Below are positions 1 through 8,099 of a DNA stretch of 19,901 nt, one piece after another. Source of the DNA: an uncultured Prevotella sp. (lineage in GTDB: Bacteria > Bacteroidota > Bacteroidia > Bacteroidales > Bacteroidaceae); the NCBI GenBank assembly GCA_946623195.1, contig CAMOQW010000026.1, forward strand, positions 1 to 19,901. Reading direction: 5' to 3'. The first letter of the stretch is position 1. Each line of letters starts with the position of its first letter. The notes beneath the pieces were generated by a model. The model saw only the letters and a program-made list of their open reading frames with translations, searched no databases and was not told the DNA's origin. A program made the translations under genes and the position numbers.

Positions 1-126
1 AAGATTAAGGAGAGTCAGTTGTTATGATATAATTTGTTTACGTATTACTTACTTTCGTTCCCCACCTCTATGAATTACCATTCAACCAGCATCTTGGCCA
101 CTCAACAACGTTCTTGGACTGATCCG

Positions 127-166
127 AAAACTCCCCTGCAGGGCTGAACCCTTGCAGGGGAGTTTT
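127..166. terminator. Bidirectional intrinsic terminator hairpin
   Basis: A 14-bp perfect inverted repeat (127-140 with 153-166; core CTCCCCTGCA / TGCAGGGGAG) encloses a 12-base loop that can pair further (GGG 141-143 with CCC 149-151). An A-run lies on the left and a T-run on the right, so each strand reads a GC-rich stem followed by U residues. That is the classic shape of a terminator working in both directions. It lies about 95 bp beyond the stop of the minus-strand gene at 262-3348 and would also end a plus-strand gene entering from the left of the window. The structure is read directly from the sequence; the function is inferred. Confidence 0.85.
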
Positions 167-181
167 TATGAGTCAAGCTTG

Positions 182-279
182 CATTTCGCTTACTTAATCA
201 CGACCTTGACCTACGGTAGAGGTCGTTCACGTTCGGAAATGCAAGTAGTCTTACATTTCGCTTACTTAATCACGACCTT
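182..279. repeat. 26-bp direct repeat copying the 3' end of the adjacent gene
   Basis: An identical 26-bp stretch (beginning CATTTCGCTTACTTAATC) occurs at 182-207 and 254-279. The second copy holds the last codons and TAA stop of the gene ending at 262 (read on the minus strand as ...VVIK-stop). The first copy lies 72 bp further downstream, in the same frame, but its flanks do not match the gene. An inverted repeat (178-187 CTTGCATTTC with 236-245 GAAATGCAAG) overlaps the first copy. Between the copies is a small palindrome-like element (CGACCT ... AGGTCG, about 201-225). This could be a local duplication, the trace of recombination between related C-terminal tails, or a dispersed repeat element. 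Confidence 0.75.
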
Positions 280-3200
280 CTTGCCATTGATGATGTAGAG
301 ACCGCGAGAGAGACTCTTCAGGTCACCCTGTACGCGGACACCGGTGATGGTGTAGATGCCGTTCTGCTTGACAGCCTGCTCCAGGGCGTTGTTACCCTTC
401 ACGACATCGATACCGGTCTCCTCAGGAACGTATGTGCAGATGTCTTCCAGCAGAGCCTGGCACTCCTGCAAGGTGAGGATGGCGTTCATCTGTTCCTGCA
501 TGGTGGCAGGCACCTTGAAGAAGCCATTGCTGTCTTCAATCACCTGATGATGCTCCAGGTCGCCCATGTAGCGGTACATCATGTTGATCATGTACAGTTT
601 CAGCGATTCTACGCCCACCTTCTGCTCAGCATCCTTATACTTGGCGATGCAAGCCAACGCATTAGCAGCCTCCTTGTTGTAGGCCTCCTGAATGGCAGCC
701 TTGGCAGCAGCCTCTTCACCGAGGTAGTAGAGGTGGTTGTCGCCGAATCCGAAGCCGTTGGCACCGGCACCAGCGCCATTGCCCTTAGCCTCGAAACCTA
801 ACTCAAAGTTATCGGCATTGCTGTCGGTCTTGGTATAGAAGATAGCATAGTTGAGCGGAGTGTAGCGAGTGTACGTCTTCGAAGCAGCCACATCAGGCGA
901 GCACTTCGAGAGGCGCAGCGAGTCGTTGGTGGCACCATCCTTGCCGAAGAAGAGCTTGATGGCAGGATTATAGATGGTATCGTTAGCCGTTTCCGATGCG
1001 AATGTTATCATGTCGAGGTTCTGCAGTACGGTGGCAATGTTGACATACTGTGCCCATGTGTCGTCGGTACCGTATGCCTTGGCGCGATACATATAGACAC
1101 CCGGGCGGGTCAGCTTGAACACCTGGTTAGCCTTGGCGTTAGGACCAACCGTCGTGCCACGCCATACATTGGCGCACTTGCCAGACTCGTAGGCATCGTT
1201 ATTGCGGATCTGCCACTGCTTGAAGTCAGGACCCTCCCAGAATGTCCATCCGTTGATGGTGCGGGTTGAGGTGTAGTTGGGTTCTGACGTTCCCCAAGCC
1301 TCGAAGCCACCATTAGCCAGCGAGAACTTCAGGTCGGTAGGATTAGCAAAGGTAGCGGGAATCATCATGTAGTCCTGACGGGCGGTCAGCAGCAGGGTAT
1401 CCTGGTGCATGAACTCGTCGTACTGAGCGACTTCCGTCGTGGCATCCACCATCGCCTGAGAAGCATCGATGACGGTCTTGAAGGCCGACTTCTCGGCAGC
1501 GGTAGCAGCGGCATATGCCTCGTCAGCGTATGTCTCGTTACAAATGGCTATGTCGGACTTCAGCGTCTGGTAGCCCTTGTTGACGTTGGCGAAATTGCTG
1601 CGAGCAGCATTCATAGAATTGATGGCGGCGGCAATCTGGTCTTTGTATTCCAGTGTGACACGGGCAGGATTCTTCTCCACGCCGTCTTCATCCACAATGG
1701 TAATCAGCTCGTTATAGATGTTCTGGAACTTCTTGATAGAGTCAGTGAGTTCTTTGTGCCCCCAAGGATAGCCGTCTTCGATGGTCTTGGCATTGTCGGC
1801 ATTGGCACTCTCCAGACGGGCAGAGAGGGTAGCACGGAGAGACTTCAGCTGGTCGTAGGCATACAGGTGGTCAACCTCTTCCTGAGTCTTGCCCACTGCA
1901 CGGAACTCCGGATTACGCAGGCTGTAGCGGCCACCGGTGCTGAGAACAACGGGGAAGTGGAAACCACCGGTGATGTTCTCGCCTTCCTTGATTTCACCAA
2001 TCACATAGAGACGCTGCCAGTTCAGACCGTTGAGCACGGTCTCTGTCTCGGCAAAGCGCCAGGTCGGGTGGTTGAGCTGGTCTTCCTCAGTAGCAGGCTT
2101 GAAGGCTATCGTATCATTGCCAATCCACATCCAAGGACCAGCAATCTTGATACCGTCGTTAGAACCGTAGCCATTAGCATTCACATCAGCATTGCTCGAA
2201 TAGCGGGCAGCAACGGCCTGAGCCTCGATAGAGAACATATACTTGCCGGGAGTCATCGAAGTGCCCTTGAAGATGGTGTCTACTACAGCCATACCGCAGT
2301 CGAGGGTATAGTCGTTACCCACCTGAATACCGGCAGTGAACACATAGCCATCATTCTCAGGACGCTCCAGGCTGCCGTCGTTGGGCGAGAAGCCCCAGCG
2401 GCTGCCGATGGTGCGCCAGGTGCCGCGATTGGCATTGTTGTAGCTGTTCCACTGAGAATAGCCCCAGCCGGAACCGGCCCAGTCGCTCAGATAGCGAGCG
2501 GTGCTGATACCCTCTACGGTAGTACCCACCGTATTACCGGCATTGGCATCCAGATAGGCGGCGATAGCCTCGGTAGAAGCCTGGAAGAGACCCTCCCAAG
2601 TGCCGGCACTCTCAGACTCTGCAGAAGGATTGGCCAGCAGCTCCTGGAAAGGAGCCATCACTTCTGTCAGCAGATCCTTACCCTCCGTGAAGTCGGGCTC
2701 GTTGTACAGTTTGGTCATATAGTCCAGTTCACGCTCGGCAATACGAGTGTCGTAAACCTCTGTTACAGGATAGAGTTCGAAGTTCGTAAACTGAGCATTG
2801 GTTTGCATACCTGAGATATTGATGCAGAGGAACTTGCTGCCAACCACCTCAAAGCTGTACACCACCTGCTGCCATTCCGTGGTCAGCGCAGCATTGGCTG
2901 CAACACCCACATAGCCAGTGGTATCAGTCACCGAACCATTGTCGTCCAGGAAGATGTTCAGACAGTTGGTAGTACCCTTGGTATTGCTCAGGAATGCCGT
3001 CTCCACCTTAGCGTAGTAAGAGATGGTGTAGACACCGGTCTCCAGAGGCAACACATAGGCCAGCGTATCGGCTTTGCCCTCGGCACTGGCAGCGCCCTTG
3101 CTGATGACGACATTCTCGCCGTTAGGACCTTTTCCGGTCTCTACGCCCCAGAGTGCTCCGGGTTCGCCGTCCTTACCGTCAGTCCATTCAGTACCGAAAC

Positions 3201-3348
3201 CCGTTGCGAACGCTCCGTTGGCAAAGGCATTGGCACCGCTGACCTTGAACTTAGCAGTAGCCGTATAGAGATAGTCGCCCACGTTGGCAGCGTAGGTACC
3301 CACCACACAAACTACAGCCAGCAATTGCATTAGTAGTCTTTTTTTCAT
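262..3348 (-). CDS. Large secreted multi-module protein with T9SS-like C-terminal tail, function unknown
   Basis: 1028 aa. Residues 1-20 are a signal peptide (MKKRLLMQLLAVV..., cut near TYA-A). I see three beta-rich, jelly-roll-like stretches: about 22-200, 285-490 and 670-875. All are rich in Trp, Gly and aromatic residues and contain phrases such as GVYTISYYAKVE, TPGKYMFSIEAQ and RPGVYMYRAKA, which are typical of galactose-binding-like folds. Helical, Ala-rich spacers (about 495-660 and 875-970) separate or follow them. The last ~50 residues (GIYTITGVRV ... GLYIINGKKVVIK) resemble the Bacteroidetes T9SS/Por sorting tail, which implies export across the outer membrane and surface attachment or release. 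I see no catalytic motif. A role in binding or degrading polysaccharide is suggested only by the pectin-enzyme neighbours. The start is supported by the signal peptide, an A/T-rich leader (ACTTTTTATTT before ATG) and a full promoter upstream. Confidence 0.9.
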   Translation of the reverse strand: MKKRLLMQLLAVVCVVGTYAANVGDYLYTATAKFKVSGANAFANGAFATGFGTEWTDGKDGEPGALWGVETGKGPNGENVVISKGAASAEGKADTLAYVLPLETGVYTISYYAKVETAFLSNTKGTTNCLNIFLDDNGSVTDTTGYVGVAANAALTTEWQQVVYSFEVVGSKFLCINISGMQTNAQFTNFELYPVTEVYDTRIAERELDYMTKLYNEPDFTEGKDLLTEVMAPFQELLANPSAESESAGTWEGLFQASTEAIAAYLDANAGNTVGTTVEGISTARYLSDWAGSGWGYSQWNSYNNANRGTWRTIGSRWGFSPNDGSLERPENDGYVFTAGIQVGNDYTLDCGMAVVDTIFKGTSMTPGKYMFSIEAQAVAARYSSNADVNANGYGSNDGIKIAGPWMWIGNDTIAFKPATEEDQLNHPTWRFAETETVLNGLNWQRLYVIGEIKEGENITGGFHFPVVLSTGGRYSLRNPEFRAVGKTQEEVDHLYAYDQLKSLRATLSARLESANADNAKTIEDGYPWGHKELTDSIKKFQNIYNELITIVDEDGVEKNPARVTLEYKDQIAAAINSMNAARSNFANVNKGYQTLKSDIAICNETYADEAYAAATAAEKSAFKTVIDASQAMVDATTEVAQYDEFMHQDTLLLTARQDYMMIPATFANPTDLKFSLANGGFEAWGTSEPNYTSTRTINGWTFWEGPDFKQWQIRNNDAYESGKCANVWRGTTVGPNAKANQVFKLTRPGVYMYRAKAYGTDDTWAQYVNIATVLQNLDMITFASETANDTIYNPAIKLFFGKDGATNDSLRLSKCSPDVAASKTYTRYTPLNYAIFYTKTDSNADNFELGFEAKGNGAGAGANGFGFGDNHLYYLGEEAAAKAAIQEAYNKEAANALACIAKYKDAEQKVGVESLKLYMINMMYRYMGDLEHHQVIEDSNGFFKVPATMQEQMNAILTLQECQALLEDICTYVPEETGIDVVKGNNALEQAVKQNGIYTITGVRVQGDLKSLSRGLYIINGKKVVIK

Positions 3349-3405
3349 AAATAAAAAGTTTAAGTTAATAATTAATTATTTGCAAATATATTCAGTAGTC
3401 GGCTG

Positions 3406-3436
3406 CAAAGATAGCAAGTATTTTTGAATAATCAAA
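3406..3436 (-). promoter_or_regulatory. Bacteroidetes sigma-ABfr-type promoter for the gene at 262-3348
   Basis: Read on the minus strand: TTTG at 3436-3433, a 19-bp spacer, then TATCTTTG at 3413-3406. This matches the -33 TTTG / -7 TAnnTTTG consensus of Bacteroides primary sigma promoters. The expected start is near 3400, giving a leader of about 50 nt before the ATG at 3348. A second box fitting the -7 consensus (TATATTTG, 3390-3383) lies closer to the gene and could be an alternative promoter. Confidence 0.8.
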
Positions 3437-3456
3437 GGAAAATTAAAGTTTTTAAC

Positions 3457-3487
3457 GGCGGAAGGCACGAAAATCGCACATTCCGCC
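3457..3487 (-). terminator. Possible weak terminator hairpin after the PL11-repeat fusion gene
   Basis: A 7-bp inverted repeat (GGCGGAA 3457-3463 / TTCCGCC 3481-3487) lies just beyond the stop codon of the gene at 3499-8004. Its loop has imperfect inner pairing. On the minus strand it is followed by GTTAAAAACTTTAATTTT, which is A/T-rich but not a clean U-tract. It may end the fusion gene's transcript before the next promoter (3406-3436), or it may only be a chance hairpin. Confidence 0.4.
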
Positions 3488-3498
3488 ACTAAAGACTT

Positions 3499-6400
3499 TT
3501 ATCTGACGACGATGCGTTCGGTTGCCGAATGGCGGCCCGCCGTCATCTTCACAATATAGGTTCCTGCGGCGGTTCCCAGCTTCTTCACCTGTGCGGGAAT
3601 GGCTTTGCGAGACGTCTGGAACGAACCGATGCACACACCGCCGACGGTATAGACTTCGCAGCTGACCACGGCATCAGCGGCCATCTGACTGATGCCCAAC
3701 GTAGCATCGTCGGTAACACGCAGCGTGCCCGACTTCAGCAAATCCGTCACATCCCAGTACAATCCGTCGGGCAAGACGGGCAGACTGTAGGACGGCGTAC
3801 CGCTGAAGGTGTTGGAAGTCCAGAAGGTGAAGGTGTCGCCAATCTTGGGTGCATAGCCGTCCATCAGCGTCACGTTCAGGAGACCGTTCATCGTAAAGTA
3901 TTTTGGTGTCAGCTTCGAGTATTCGTCAGCACTCTGAATCAGGATGTTCAGCACGGCACCCTCGTTGATGCGACAAGCGGCTGTGGTCTTCAAGGTGCCC
4001 GGCACCTCCGAGAAGTCTACGACGCTCTGGGCAATGGGCGTCAGCGCAGAACCTTTCTCCATCGTGAGCGACGACAGCACACCACTACCCTTCAGGGTGG
4101 TCTGATCCTGCAGCGTGACGGAGGATTCGAAGAACGGCGTCGACTCATTGCCATAGAATACCAGTCCACCCTGCTGAATGGTCAGCTTACCCTTCAAGGC
4201 ACCGGCCGACTTGGCGGTCATGGTGCCCTCGCCGGTCTTGACGATGGGGGCGGTAGAGCCGAAGGAAGCCTCGATGTCGCGGCCATCCATGCCGATGGTA
4301 TAGGTACCGCTGCCGCCTAACGTGCCATAGCCGGTAGCGTTGCCAAGCTGCACGTTATGGCCACAGTTGTCGAAGGTGACGCCACTGCGGATGTTCAGCG
4401 TGGCCTTGGGCAGTCCATAGTTATTGTCGAACAGGAAGTTCTCGTCGTAGCTGTCTGTCGAGTAGGTGCCTGCCACGAGTGTACCCTCGAAGCCGCTCCA
4501 GTCACCCTGGAAATAGCCGCGAACACTGGTGGCATAGACATTGAAGGTGCCGCTGCCCGTGAGTTTACCCTTATAGTTGCAGCGGGAGTCAGCATAGAAG
4601 GTGCCGGTCTGGCCTTCAGGCACCAGGAAGTTGGCATTGTTGGTGGAATAGCTATAGATGCTGACCGGGTCGCGGAGCGTGCCGCCCTGGAATTCAACCG
4701 TTGAAGGGAGCCCGACGACGCTGTTGGCATTCTCTGATGCCGACACCGTGCCAGCCTTGACAACCAGTTTGGCGACATTCATCACCGCAGGGGTTCCCAG
4801 CGTGCCGGCACCCAGCTTCGTCAGGGTATTGTCCTTGCCGTTGATACCGCCAGACTGCGTAAAGGTGATGCCGTTGTTGACATGGATGTTGCCGCCACCC
4901 TCGCCTATCAGGATGCCCTGGTTGCTGGTAGTATTCTGACGAACCTGCAGCGTAGCATCATTTTGGATGGCAATACCTTTATTGACACTTCCCAACGACC
5001 CGTAGTCTGTACCATTGGTGTTGGCCAGGAATGCTACGGACAGCGTGCCGCCATTGATGGTGGTCACTCCCAAATGGTTCACATTGTTGATGGTCAGCGT
5101 AGCAGCACCATTCTTGGTCAGCGTAGGTTCACCGCAGAGGCTGTCGCCAGAAATGGTGAAGTCTTTCGTTTCATTATTGAAGACAATGGCCGAGGGAGCC
5201 ACATTGCCCACCACCTTGATGCTGGTTTGCTGGGCATTATCGTCGAAGGTGACGGTACTGCCCGGTACGAAGACGGCGGCATCGCCATCGGTGCCCTTGA
5301 AATTGGCCGTTTCGTCGGTATTCCAAGTGCCATCGGCAGCACCCGTCCACGTCAGGTCGGCAGCCACATAATCCTGAACGGTCAGCCGCAGCTGCTTGTC
5401 CTCATAGCTGAGCGTGGCCTTCTTGCCCGTCAGTCCTTCCATGACGATATGGGCCACGTCGCCGTCAATCTTGTCGAAGGTGCCTAACGGATAGACACCG
5501 GCAGCAGGATTGCCCTTCACTTGGAACACAGGGCTATCGTAGGTCGGGCCACCACCCTTGGGCCATACCTTCTTCTCAATCACCAGTTCGGCGGCATTCA
5601 GCTGGTCGGCATTGGCGTCCTCAATGTCGAAGACCACACGGGAGCCGAAGCCGAGTTTCAGCGTCGAGGCAGTAACGGAGCCCGTCTTGCCATCGCCACC
5701 GGGATAGATGGTGGCATTGTAGTCGGCCGTGATGCCGCCCAGGAACCGGCCGCCATCGGAAACCAGACGTGTGTGGCGGTTGAGCCACAGGGCACTGGAC
5801 TCCAAGGTGCCGTCAAACTGCAAGGTGCCGTTCCACACATCGGTAGCACCGGTGTACTGCTGCGTGACAGCCGGCAGTACGAGCGTACCCTCACCCTGCT
5901 TTACCACACGGGTGGCTCCGGCGAAGGCACCGCCCTTCAGGGTATGAGTATAGTACTGGTAATTAATCGTAGGATTGGTGGTCGAATTGCTGTTGGTACC
6001 CTGCACCCACGACGGGGCATTGTCTATATAAATATAAGGTGTAGCACCGTCGCTGACCGTCACCTCCATGTCGTTGGTCTCGCAGGTCATCACGATTTCG
6101 TCGGACGACGCGATGCTGCCACCATTGGCAATCTCCTGGCGGCCCGTCATGGTCAGGGCAGGGGGAGCCTGCGTGATGCCTTCCAGCTCGCCCAGGAAGT
6201 AGCTGACGTGTGGCGGTTGGTTGTAGCCGCACATCTGCCACACCATGGCCTGCCGGTACTGCATGTCGTGCCACAGCGTATAGTTGCGCCACGGCGTGGG
6301 GTCGGTAGTGGTATAGATGCGGATGTTGTTGTCGGCAGTGCGCATGATAACTTCCTCGCGCCAGTCGCCAAAGAGGTCGCCCTGATAGCAAGGCGTGCCC

Positions 6401-8004
6401 TTGGTGTCGTTGTTGGTCAGCGAGCCCTTCAGCAGGGCTATCTCGCCCTTGCCGTATTTCAGGATATGGCCTGCCGTATTCTTGCCACTGGAATAGTTGA
6501 AGCACTCCTCTTGCAGGTCGCCATCCCAATAGATGCGCATGTTGTCGGCCAGATTAGCCTTGGTCAAGCCACTGATATGTCCGTTGGTGACACAGGAGAT
6601 GGGGTCGTCGTGCGACGAGAAGGCCATAGCCCCCGGATAGTCATTGCAGAAATTACCCGCCATGCAGCGTCCGTCGTCAGAGCCGCCGGCCATGCGGTAG
6701 CGAATCTTCGATGTGGTGGCATCGCGGTAGTTGTTGGACGGCAGGTCTTCGTTGCACGCAAAGATTTCATGGCCCCACGTATAGGGGTCGAAATCGCTAT
6801 GGTGCTGGGCATCGCCGTGTCCGAGGCCCGTGGTAGACAGGCCCTTGCCGTTGTCGTCGATGACCATGGAACCGAAACAGATTTCGTCGCGTCCGTCCCA
6901 GTCTACGTCAGCCACGGCATAGTTGTGGTAGCCATTGCCATACCAGGGCGAGGAGGAGTCGCTGCAGTTCCAGCGCCAGCGAACGGTCAGCTCGTGCGTG
7001 CTGGGGTTCACGTCGTAGGCTATCATCTTGTGGCGGGTATAGATGCCACGGGCCAGGAAGATGCTGGGATGGCGGCCATCCAGATAGGGTGCACCGAAGA
7101 AGTGTTTGGTAGAGCGGTGACCATAGCCGTCGCCCCAGGCTTTCTCCAAATTGGTCTCGCCATCCTCCAGGCGCTTCAGGGGATATTCCAACACCTGATA
7201 GGGCTTGCCGGTGGCTCCGTCCATATACACCAGGTACTCAGCGCCTTCGTGCATAAACCAGTTGGTGCCTCCGCCGCCGCTGGCCGAACGGTAGTTCTTT
7301 TCCTTGTCGCCAACGACGTAGGTATCGCCATTGGCCATGTGGATGGTGGTGCCGTCGGCAGCACGCATCAGAGCCTCAGCCTTGCCGTCCTGGTCCCAGT
7401 CGTAGGCCACGATGTTGTTCTCATTGTTCTGGAAGTCACCCATATTAGGCCCAAAGTCAAGCCACCACAGTTTGGTGCCGTCCAACTTGTAGACTTCCAC
7501 AATGGCATATTCGCCATTGTAACCGCCGGGCATATAGCTGTTGCTGGCATCACTCTGGTTGTCGAACTTCAGCAGAATCTCCAGTTCACCGTCGCCATCC
7601 ACATCAGCACAACAGGCATCGTTGGGGATGTAGACAGAGGTCAGCGACCCGTGGTCCATCTTGAGTTCCTTGTAGTTGGCATTGGTGCTCCAGGCCTCAA
7701 CCGGGGCACACTGAGCCTTCTCTACGCCACGCACCACAGCACTCACGGTGTACTTGCTGGCAGCAGAGCCACCCGTATCCGTAAAATTGGAAACGTCCAG
7801 GTTTTCAGCAATCTTCGTGCCGTCGCGATAGAGGTTATACTTCACGTCATAGTATTCCTCACCCATGATACGCCACGAGCAGAACACCCCACTTGACACC
7901 TTCACGGCCACGAGGCCACGGTCAAGCTGGTCGGTCATGCGCTGGGCCTGTGTCCCAACGCTCATCAGCCCCATAAGGACTGTTAATAACAAGAACTTCT
8001 TCAT
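3499..8004 (-). CDS. PL11-like rhamnogalacturonan lyase fused to autotransporter-type beta-strand repeats and a T9SS tail
   Basis: 1501 aa from the ATG at 8004, where a signal peptide begins (MKKFLLLTVLMGLMSVGTQA). An upstream in-frame ATG at 8070 would bury the signal and lies above the promoter. Residues ~22-605 match the PL11 eight-bladed beta-propeller fold. Asp-rich calcium loops are visible (DVDGDG at 134-139, DWDQDG at 202-207, DVDWDG near 365), as are GLGHGDAQHHSDFDP near 395, YWDGDLQEE, GDLFGDWREE and YNQPPH near 594. Family members cleave the rhamnose-galacturonate backbone of pectin by beta-elimination. Compared with the canonical PL11 at 13253-15235, the segment after the first calcium loop is altered (KFDNQSD instead of KWDPSN; IRAGAHYTQF replaced), so activity or specificity may differ. 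Residues ~690-1290 carry autotransporter-associated beta-strand repeats (VKQGEGTLVLPA near 698, LTKNGAATLTI near 960, LTKLGAGTL near 1063, VKTGEGTM near 1253), expected to form a beta-helix. Residues ~1435-1501 look like a T9SS type-A sorting domain. Confidence 0.88.
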   Translation of the reverse strand: MKKFLLLTVLMGLMSVGTQAQRMTDQLDRGLVAVKVSSGVFCSWRIMGEEYYDVKYNLYRDGTKIAENLDVSNFTDTGGSAASKYTVSAVVRGVEKAQCAPVEAWSTNANYKELKMDHGSLTSVYIPNDACCADVDGDGELEILLKFDNQSDASNSYMPGGYNGEYAIVEVYKLDGTKLWWLDFGPNMGDFQNNENNIVAYDWDQDGKAEALMRAADGTTIHMANGDTYVVGDKEKNYRSASGGGGTNWFMHEGAEYLVYMDGATGKPYQVLEYPLKRLEDGETNLEKAWGDGYGHRSTKHFFGAPYLDGRHPSIFLARGIYTRHKMIAYDVNPSTHELTVRWRWNCSDSSSPWYGNGYHNYAVADVDWDGRDEICFGSMVIDDNGKGLSTTGLGHGDAQHHSDFDPYTWGHEIFACNEDLPSNNYRDATTSKIRYRMAGGSDDGRCMAGNFCNDYPGAMAFSSHDDPISCVTNGHISGLTKANLADNMRIYWDGDLQEECFNYSSGKNTAGHILKYGKGEIALLKGSLTNNDTKGTPCYQGDLFGDWREEVIMRTADNNIRIYTTTDPTPWRNYTLWHDMQYRQAMVWQMCGYNQPPHVSYFLGELEGITQAPPALTMTGRQEIANGGSIASSDEIVMTCETNDMEVTVSDGATPYIYIDNAPSWVQGTNSNSTTNPTINYQYYTHTLKGGAFAGATRVVKQGEGTLVLPAVTQQYTGATDVWNGTLQFDGTLESSALWLNRHTRLVSDGGRFLGGITADYNATIYPGGDGKTGSVTASTLKLGFGSRVVFDIEDANADQLNAAELVIEKKVWPKGGGPTYDSPVFQVKGNPAAGVYPLGTFDKIDGDVAHIVMEGLTGKKATLSYEDKQLRLTVQDYVAADLTWTGAADGTWNTDETANFKGTDGDAAVFVPGSTVTFDDNAQQTSIKVVGNVAPSAIVFNNETKDFTISGDSLCGEPTLTKNGAATLTINNVNHLGVTTINGGTLSVAFLANTNGTDYGSLGSVNKGIAIQNDATLQVRQNTTSNQGILIGEGGGNIHVNNGITFTQSGGINGKDNTLTKLGAGTLGTPAVMNVAKLVVKAGTVSASENANSVVGLPSTVEFQGGTLRDPVSIYSYSTNNANFLVPEGQTGTFYADSRCNYKGKLTGSGTFNVYATSVRGYFQGDWSGFEGTLVAGTYSTDSYDENFLFDNNYGLPKATLNIRSGVTFDNCGHNVQLGNATGYGTLGGSGTYTIGMDGRDIEASFGSTAPIVKTGEGTMTAKSAGALKGKLTIQQGGLVFYGNESTPFFESSVTLQDQTTLKGSGVLSSLTMEKGSALTPIAQSVVDFSEVPGTLKTTAACRINEGAVLNILIQSADEYSKLTPKYFTMNGLLNVTLMDGYAPKIGDTFTFWTSNTFSGTPSYSLPVLPDGLYWDVTDLLKSGTLRVTDDATLGISQMAADAVVSCEVYTVGGVCIGSFQTSRKAIPAQVKKLGTAAGTYIVKMTAGRHSATERIVVR

Positions 8005-8037
8005 ATCGATATGTCTTAGTATGCTAGTTTTCGGCGG

Positions 8038-8045
8038 CAAAGTTA
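8038..8045 (-). promoter_or_regulatory. -7 promoter box (TAACTTTG) for the PL11-repeat fusion gene
   Basis: TAACTTTG on the minus strand matches the Bacteroidetes -7 consensus TAnnTTTG and would give a start near 8032, about 28 nt before the ATG at 8004. No convincing -33 TTTG is seen 17-21 bp upstream. The box sits in the context AATTATTCGTAACTTTGCC, nearly the same as at two other promoters in this window. Transcription is therefore expected to start after the internal ATG at 8070, which supports the 8004 start. Confidence 0.65.
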
Positions 8046-8099
8046 CGAATAATTTTTGAAACTCGCTCATTTATGGCGAAATAATATTCGTCACCATGG

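Noticed and set aside
1..27. Possible 3' end of a plus-strand gene (short open frame ending in TGA at 25-27)
   Set aside because: Only eight codons are visible and other frames are also open briefly, so it cannot be supported; only the terminator hints at such a gene.
27..36. TATAATTTG as a -7 promoter box on the plus strand
   Set aside because: Spacing inside the box does not fit TAnnTTTG and no gene follows on that strand before the terminator.
182..279. CRISPR-like repeat pair
   Set aside because: Only two copies, one partly coding, with no regular spacers or cas genes.
1405..2814. 469-codon open frame on the plus strand
   Set aside because: Antisense to the large secreted gene at 262-3348; no recognisable domain, no promoter or A/T-rich leader.
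3690..5935. Type V autotransporter secretion for the PL11-repeat protein
   Set aside because: No C-terminal beta-barrel follows the repeats; the protein ends in a T9SS-like tail.
5521..7896. 791-codon open frame on the plus strand
   Set aside because: It lies wholly antisense to the PL11-repeat fusion gene, has no signal or family motif, and its His/Val/Ala-rich composition is what the complement of a GC-rich gene yields.
8005..8070. Upstream start (8070) for the PL11-repeat fusion
   Set aside because: It would place 22 residues before a clear signal peptide and begin upstream of the predicted transcription start.
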